Assembly (NCBI GenBank): GCA_029204225.1
Contig: CM055097.1
Coordinates: 30,641,599-30,705,598 of the forward strand
Direction of reading: 5' to 3'
Source: Diphasiastrum complanatum
Taxonomy: Eukaryota > Streptophyta > Lycopodiopsida > Lycopodiales > Lycopodiaceae
DNA length: 64,000 bases
Program-made: the position numbers and the translations under genes
The notes under the pieces: model-generated
Told to the model about the DNA's origin: nothing
What the model saw: the letters and a program-made list of their open reading frames with translations, nothing else
The model's database searches: none
In this document: one piece after another, positions 57,830 to 64,000 of the stretch
Position numbering within the stretch: position 1 is the stretch's first letter
How the letters are laid out: each line of letters begins with the position of its first letter

Positions 57830-58322
57830 ATGGAAAGTCCGGATGGAATACACATGAATGGAATTTGTTTCCATTGCAGCTTAACTCATGTACACATTCT
57901 CCATCGCCTCCTGACCCTAATGCCCACACTCTCACTGAATCTTCACTAACCGAGGCAACATAATCACCTGTTACATCCCAGCACACTGAATGTACAGGCT
58001 TCGTGTGTCTCTGCAAAAGAAGCGCCTCAAAGATGTGGTCAAGAAGAGAGGTGAGGAGGTCTCAGTAGAGGAATTCCTCTAACTCCGTCGCCAGAGTATG
58101 GGTTTCTCAATCTTCAAAAAATAAGCACATTACTAACACTTGAGCATTCAATTCATATACAATGAAAACATGGCAAGATATGAACCAAAATTCAAAATTC
58201 AGTACCTGTAGTGAATGGATACATGTTTCTGTCTCGATATCAAATATAGAGACAACTTTTTTAGCTGCAGCAGCAAGCAACCTTCCAAGACGAGGCTGAA
58301 ATCTCGTTTGCACCATACCACC
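56884..58322 (-). CDS. LUG: LEUNIG-family transcriptional co-repressor, last three exons
   Basis: Three exons are joined by canonical splice sites on the minus strand: 58206-58322 (39 codons, [20 protein letters not shown]), 57804-58010 (69 codons, [20 protein letters not shown]) and 56884-57027 (48 codons including TAG, ending [12 protein letters not shown]). All are in phase 0 and free of stops. They cover the last WD40 blades of LEUNIG/LEUNIG_HOMOLOG, nuclear Groucho/Tup1-type co-repressors that act with SEUSS in flower and organ development. The WD40 propeller binds partners; the N-terminal LUFS domain that binds SEUSS would be encoded upstream. No earlier exon was found up to 64000. The gene is therefore either split by a long transposon-filled intron or is a 3' fragment. 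Residues mix features of both family members, so the symbol is at family level. Confidence 0.85.
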
Positions 58323-58339
58323 CTGGAATAGAACAGCTA

Positions 58340-58968
58340 TTTGTGATTTTCAGAACTGGTATCAGAGGCATTGCAGCCACTGAGATCTTGAATTCACATG
58401 AAGAAGGAGAACAAACAACAGACCTTAAAAGCTCGTGTGCAGACCAGATGGAACGCATCAGTAGTCACAAAGATTACCTTGGTGACCTCTACCCACACTA
58501 CTAGACTGGCCCACTTCGGTTATTGGGTATATAACATAATAGATTAGCCCATGTTGGTTATCCAGGTTTGTATGTGTAGAGATATAAAGGGTTATAGTAA
58601 GTGACATGGATGTGCCCATCATGGCTTAGAAGATTCCGCCTCTCCACCCACTACTAGGATGTCAACAACATGTTCACCACTAAGATGTTAACATGTCATC
58701 AAGGGCATCTCATGGTTTTGGGTGGATGCCAAGATGATCTTCATGATGATGTTATCTACTATGAAGCCTCATAGTCAATCAATAAATTGGTCTAACTTTT
58801 TTTTGCATATCTGTTAAGCAACGAGTGGTCGTTATATACAACAAATAAAACTTGGCAATGTCACTTAGCTCCTTAGATGTCACTACACAGTGGTCGGGAT
58901 TCACCTTTCCGGTGGCAGCTAGCTTCTTATTTGGATTTCGGAACAATAACAATAAGAGACATTAGTAT
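58340..58968. other. No recognisable gene
   Basis: This is the upstream intron or flank of the LEUNIG exons. No further WD40 exon, LTR end or reading frame with family motifs was found. Confidence 0.5.
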
Positions 58969-59966
58969 GTGAGGAAATTTTTGTGTAAGATTTATAACCT
59001 TTTTAAATTAGGTGATCTAAAGATGACACTTCAAGTCAGAATTCTTGCAAGACATCACCTTCCAGGAAGTCGTCACCTTCGAAGAAGACCACATCTTCTA
59101 GAAAGTCATCACCTCCTCGAACGATTCCTGCCAAGAAAGCTAAACGAAGAGCCAAGATCAATCCTTTAGATAATGAACAATTATATGCAGTACAACATGA
59201 TATGCCAGAGCATTTCAAATGCTATACTTTGGACGACGTTGTTATTACGTTACCAAAAGCTCATCGTGAATCCGATCACTTTCCGTTATCCTTTACTGAA
59301 AGCGTATTGGATCGTCTTGCTGGAGCGGAAGCCTATAGTTTTTTTGGATGGATTCAGTGGCTACAACCAAGTTAAAATCGCACCTGTGGATCTCCACAAA
59401 ACAACTTTTGCAATGGAATGGGAACTTATGCTTATAAAGTTATGTCATTGGACTTTGTAATGCACCTAGTTCATTTCAGAGAGTGATGTAGTTTGTCTCC
59501 AAAGACTATTTGTAGAAATTCCTTGAAATTTACTTGGATGATCTTGGAGTTCATAGTGCCGATACAGACCATCTGGATTGTTTGGAAAAATTATTTGAAC
59601 GTTGCCACAAGTACCAAATCTCCTTAAATCCTGATATCAAATTGCTACGAATTATTCCAAAATCAAAGTCATTGTGGAGCTACCACCACCAGGGACAATT
59701 CAAGGAGTTTGTATTTTTATGGTTCATGCAAACTACTATCGGATATTCATTTTATTCTTTGCGAACATAGCAAGACCTATATATAAGTTGACCATTTTAC
59801 CTATTTGGACGACTGAGGCGTTGGAAGCATTTGAGAAATTGAATAAAGCTTTAGCTTCTTCACCGATTTTACGAGCTCCAAATTGGACAATCGAATTTCA
59901 TGTTCATATTGATGCATCAAAATATGTTATTGGTTCAGTTTTTGGAGAGAGAGAAAGAGTAAGCTA
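58969..59966 (+). pseudogene. Ty3/gypsy reverse transcriptase remnant
   Basis: Broken plus-strand blocks in gypsy order: KNPLDNE-type linker and ESVLDRLAGAEAYSF (near 59300), FLDGFSGYNQVKIAPVDLHK (near 59340), KTTFAMEW, then IYLDDLGVHSADTDHLDCLE (catalytic region near 59530, YLDD). The thumb/RNase H start follows: ELPPPGTIQGV, MVHANYYRIFI and ILRAPNWTIEFHVHIDASKY (near 59870). At least three frame changes and an internal deletion after FERCHKYQISLNP break it. It ends near 59966 in GAGAGA-rich sequence. It lies in or beside the LEUNIG upstream region. Confidence 0.8.
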
Positions 59967-60421
59967 ATATCATTGTGGATCTTAGTGTTAACGAATGTAG
60001 TGTTAATGCTTAGGGTTAATGGATGTTAAAGTTAGATGTGGATCTTCCATACATGCTGAATTCTGAGATATGCTATCGCTCTCATGGGAACGAACCTCCA
60101 CGTGACGACTAACTTCATCTCCTTGATGCTTGTTTGCTTGAATCTTGGGTTGAGGCTAGGAAGGAAATAGCCCCACTACAATTTTGGCGCTGATGCCCAG
60201 GAGCTACGCCAAATTTTTAGTTTACAACATGTTTGTTGGATGGTTAGCTTGCAGTAGGCATCTTGTCTTAGCATGAATAGTGTTAAAATTGCATTTTAGG
60301 GTTAGTTTGGAGGTGATTTTGCTTGATTTGAGTGGATTTTCTTGTTTGAAATCTAATCCAATTATTGAACAGGGGAAGCTATTCAAATCACCATTCTTAA
60401 GATCCATCTGGATCTGAGAAA
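59967..60421. other. No recognisable gene
   Basis: No family motif was found. TTTTGGCGCTGATGCCCAGG near 60182 loosely resembles a decayed tRNA-Asp primer site, too weak to call. Confidence 0.4.
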
Positions 60422-61312
60422 TCAGAAAAAACCTTGTCCAATTGTTGTGCTATCATGCAGTAACTCTCTACTTGCATATGTATCCAGAAGATGCACATTG
60501 TCCTTGTTACCACTCAATTCTATATATGTTGCATACAATGAATAATGGGAACTCCTTAATGATACATTTCCATCTACAAATCCTAACATGTTCAAAACAT
60601 ACGATCTCTTCACAAAAATTATTTTATTTGCTTTCACAAATTTATGTCCATCTAGATAATAGGATAAGGCTTTCACAGCCATTATCATAGTCTCTCCAAC
60701 TGGACTGAGTTTGGAATGAGCAACACAAATTTCATCATTCTGAAAGTGTCTCAAGTAGTGGCCGAGACCACTATCCCTGTGGAACGATGATGAATGTTGT
60801 CTGAAGCCCCCTTGATGAGTAGCAAAGTCGTCGATCACAAGTGTATTCTACAATTACAAAATTGGAGTTCTTAGTATATAAAATTTAATAGAACACATAC
60901 ATTAGATAAAAATACAGTAAAACTTTTAAACTTACGCATTTATCATCATTTGCGGTAACTAGATCGGCATGATCTATATTGTGACCACCTATTGAAGAAG
61001 AGTCATCTACAAATTTCATAACCGATGGACGAGAGAATGTCAGCTGAGCTTGGAATGATGGGCTTGGAATGAAATAAATTTCTCATCAGAAGGCAAACTT
61101 CGTCCATGACCACTGACATTTGCCATAGCCCAGGACAAACATTCCTCGCCAATCAGAATACCCTCCTCATCATCATAGTCAATGCCCAGCACCAAGACTT
61201 CGGTTTCAAAATCAACAATGTCAGAGAACTGAGAAATGGTATTTGATGATAGACAAAGCACCTCATCCTCCCGATAATCAAAAAAATACAGATCTGCTGT
61301 TGTGATATACAC
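60422..61312 (-). pseudogene. Unidentified spliced coding fragment
   Basis: I do not recognise the protein. The minus-strand frame from about 61312 reads DYREDEVLCLSSNTISQFSD, VLGIDYDDEEGILIGEECLS and GHGRSLPSDEKF, with a frame break near 61040. MKFVDDSSSIGGHNIDHADL follows, to …DDKC at 60936. There a GTAAGT donor and a TTGTAATTGTAG acceptor bound an 88-base intron (60848-60935), in phase. The next exon, 60847 down to TGA 60422, is fully open: RQHSSSFHRDSGLGHYLRHF, PVGETMIMAVKALSYYLDGH, NKIIFVKRSYVLNMLGFVDG, LYATYIELSGNKDNVHLLD. Neat intron and clean second exon suggest a host gene or a captured piece of one. It lacks transposon motifs. Confidence 0.5.
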
Positions 61313-62219
61313 ATCTTCATTTATATATTATTTCGACAAATCAAAAAAGCATTTCAATGAAGGAAATCAAAGTACATGTAGTATCTCGAGGTAGTCCAAG
61401 CTCAATTCCTATTGGACCCCTTTTCTAGTACCTCTCTAATCCTATTGGATGAGCGATTCAACATCCCTTGATTTTAATTGGACCCATCTAACAAATCTTT
61501 CACTTATGATTGGACCCTTGACTCTTTGCCAATACATTGACTTTGATCACTCATCAAATCTAGCTTTGACTTGTAAACAACCTAACTAGCTTGAGGTACA
61601 TCATAATTGACTTTTGGCCTAATGATGATACAAGCCTATGTTACAAATGGTAATAGTTTTAATTTTGGATGTTATTAAATTCTAATATATATACGTAAGA
61701 GAGTTTATTTCTTGTATTAAGGTTTTGTATAAGGTAAAGGTTGAGACTCGGAAACCTAAAAAGAACTTGATTTTAGAAATTGTTTGTATGCAAATTTTGT
61801 GTTCGAAATAGGCAGAAAGATTAAATAACAAAAAAGACCAACTTTGCAATTCAAAATTTACATTGAAAAAGTTTTAGTAAGTTGAACTTTATCTTTTATC
61901 CATCTCCTAGCAACTTCATTGTGTCATTAGCAAATAGTATCAAATATGGTCAAAGCTCATATATTGCGTTTTTTTTTTTTTTTAACTTGAGCTATGAAAT
62001 TGTAGTTATTACACCTTTTGTGACAAATATAGTTCATCAATAAGTTTTTACCAATAAGAACTGATCTCTATCAAATTATAATTTTGCAATTGTGTTTTAT
62101 TTTGCAAGACATATAGACAATGTCTTTCATATTGCATGACGAAATGATCTAATTTTTAGAGACGCGTCTTGAAGATTACTTCATTGATGGTTTGTGATTG
62201 TTGAAATTGCAAATATTGA

Positions 62220-62500
62220 GAAATTGAGAAATTGAGATTCTGAAAGACTCAGAAACTATAAATGAGATTATGGAAAACTGAGATTCTGAGAAACTGAGAT
62301 TTTGAGAAACTGAGATTCTGAGAAACTGAGATTCTGAGATTTTTATCATGAATATTGTGACTGATCGTGAACATTGTGAATACAAATCGTGAATACTGAT
62401 ATGAAATTGTGAATATTGAATACGTATATTATGAGATATGTGAATATTGTGAATACGTGTTGTGAATATTGATCGTGAAAATTGATTTTGAATATTCTTA
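62220..62500 (-). repeat. Minisatellite, inverted copy
   Basis: CTGAGAAACTGAGATT units (62220-62345) and GTGAATATTGTGAATA-like units (62345-62500) mirror 6893-7200 with slightly different unit numbers. Confidence 0.8.
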
Positions 62501-62607
62501 AATACAAAATACTCTACCAAACGTAATTGTGATTAATATGATCTGCAATTCAAGAAATAGACAGTAAATTCTTGCTTAGTCCTAGGACATAAAGAACATC
62601 AAAGAAT

Positions 62608-62730
62608 AATCCAGTTTATAGTGAAGTGGATGATGAACTACCAGATGCTACGTTGTTTTATGTTGAAGCAGTACCTGAGTGGGCAGTAGATATTGTTGAA
62701 TATCTATTGAGAGCATTACAGTGTAAATAA
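62608..62730 (+). pseudogene. Gypsy pol sliver between RNase H and integrase
   Basis: The plus strand reads DDELPDATLFYVEAVPEWAV, then DIVEYLLRALQCK and TAA. It resembles the FPDE…PWYADIANYL linker of gypsy pol. The inverted copy in arm B (about 6655-6775) shares it. It is followed within 200 bases by a PBS, so parts of different elements are joined. Confidence 0.5.
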
Positions 62731-62929
62731 ATAAATTATCCACAAATAGTTGAGAGGGTTATGGCATCCTGCGTGCGTAAGCCCATGGCCCAATAAACAC
62801 TTGTAAATAAATAATTATGGACATAAACTTGACTTTGGGACATGTAATTAAAAATAAGATTGGAAGGCCAAAGTTAACCCTTTTTCATAGGCGGAGGGCT
62901 GCTCACCATCAAATCTACATGCCCAACAG

Positions 62930-62947
62930 TGGCACCGTTGCTGGGGA
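62930..62947 (+). other. Primer-binding site, tRNA-Asp type (arm B' copy)
   Basis: TGGCACCGTTGCTGGGGA follows an LTR-like end, GCCCAACA, at 62921-62928 with one spacer base. It is the inverted equivalent of 6433-6450. Confidence 0.6.
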
Positions 62948-63314
62948 TAGGTTTCATTAACTAGTTTAGTTGCATTCTTAGTTGTTTTTGCTTTTTTAGA
63001 GTGTTTTTAGGTGGATTTTGGGGTAGATTTAGCTTTTTTAGGTGGTTTTTGGGGTGGATTTAGCTTGTTTTGTGTGATTTCTTCTGTTTGGACTATTCTC
63101 AGCTAGCGGAGGAGGTGTGAGAGGGTAGTGCAGACCCAAAACAGCCTCTACAGGCTTGGCATCCATTCACAAAACCGAAAAAACCATAAAAATAGCTCAA
63201 ATATGTAGTAGTGGTTTGCCCCGCTGTATGTGACAGCATTCCAATATTTGGTTCGTCATCATAATCTAAAAATGAAATTTTTCATAAGGCATAATGTACC
63301 TTTACACCATTCAA

Positions 63315-63920
63315 TCAAAATTGATAGTATTGAGATAGATCGAATTGCAACATGTCTAGTTCTGATCGAATGTAATTGAGACACCAATCTTCCTCAACCT
63401 CAACCATAGCAAGAATGTTGTCATTTTTTTTCACTGTTATTTGAAGTTGCTCTTGATGGTTTATTTCAAACTCTTGATCAAGTGGCTTCCACTCATTTTT
63501 GTATTTTATCCATCTTCTATAATACAGCAGCAAAGTGAGCATTTTTTTTTCGATGTGATATCTAAATGTTATTGATGAGTTACATACTTTGCACTCAACT
63601 TGCCGATTTTGTTTCGTATCTCAACCATCATCCAACAATTCGACGGTTATTTTATCACTCAAGTCCTTACAAATAAACATGTTTTCGCCAAACATTGCAT
63701 TTGCAAAAAAGATCAACAAAGATAGTAAAAGGTAGATTCCAACTTAATCTATTATTCTTTAAGCCAATGCTACATTTTAATATACTTTGAATATCCATAT
63801 AAAGTCTAGATCAAAAACTTTCTGAAATTGTTGCATCATGAGAAATCCATTCCTCACTCAAAAAATCTAGTAGAAAATATGGCTCTAATCTACCCACTAA
63901 ACCATTTTTATCAGGAATAT
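63315..63920 (-). pseudogene. Unidentified coding remnant (arm B' copy)
   Basis: This is the inverted equivalent of 5467-6064. The 75-residue open block (63315-63542) keeps the same frame, length and stop, with about five substitutions (for example KCKNEW to KYKNEW and FEEDW to VEEDW). Upstream blocks are broken in the same way. I do not recognise it. Confidence 0.45.
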
Positions 63921-64000
63921 AGGTGTGATCATAAATAAAAACTCTTGACTCTAAAAGGGATTTTAGAGAATGACCTTTATTCGAGTTCTTAATTCGATGG

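Larger units (their letters stand above)
61345..64000. repeat. Arm B' (right inverted copy), reaching the window edge
   Basis: This is the reverse complement of 5379-8063. Position 64000 pairs with about 5379, in the middle of the chromodomain motif, so the duplication continues beyond the window. Confidence 0.85.

Overview
The window reads as repeat-dense nuclear DNA of a land plant. It holds nested Ty1/copia and Ty3/gypsy LTR retrotransposons, with primer-binding sites for plant initiator tRNA-Met and tRNA-Asp, and the last exons of a LEUNIG-family WD40 co-repressor gene. The species cannot be told from sequence alone. No bacterial operon, CRISPR array, rRNA or tRNA gene was seen.

Layout. 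1-3012 (arm A) carries a broken copy of the LEUNIG 3' end. 3.2-5.4 kb holds a copia gag remnant, one LTR and the chromodomain tail of a gypsy chromovirus, all on the minus strand. 5379-8063 (arm B) is a mixed old segment. Arms A and B recur inverted at 53770-57829 and 61345-64000, but in the order A-B...A'-B' rather than as a simple palindrome. 8426-12240 is a gypsy 3' end (integrase plus an accessory ORF) on the plus strand. 12438-24720 is a minus-strand gypsy gag-like region split by two complete LTR elements, each with a perfect 5-bp target duplication. These are L1 (12833-18128, no pol) and C2 (18578-24607, copia). 25415-28677 is a minus-strand pair of gypsy accessory ORFs, followed by a related LTR at about 24.6-25.3 kb. 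28754-38353 is a second, near-identical plus-strand copy of the 8.4-11.9 kb gypsy segment, interrupted by the young copia element C1 (29968-35652, target duplication GCCTG). 38354-47483 holds three truncated plus-strand copia elements and 1.8 kb of unassigned DNA. 47.8-53.5 kb holds a gypsy LTR, unidentified fragments, a gypsy protease/RT relic and a copia gag relic. 53.8-58.3 kb is arm A' with three intact terminal LEUNIG exons on the minus strand. 58.9-60.0 kb is a gypsy RT relic, 60.4-61.3 kb an unidentified spliced coding fragment, and 61.3-64 kb is arm B'.

Most notable is L1. It has full LTRs, a primer-binding site and a target duplication, yet encodes no protease, integrase or reverse transcriptase. 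In place of pol it has one 611-codon reading frame, broken by four stop codons but no frameshift. That frame joins a gag start and a zinc knuckle to a cysteine-rich protein containing an internally duplicated domain of about 150 residues that I do not recognise. Second is an accessory ORF family placed between integrase and 3' LTR in the gypsy elements, present three times. Third is C1, whose LTRs differ at only two of 682 positions although its integrase core is missing, which points to mobilisation in trans.
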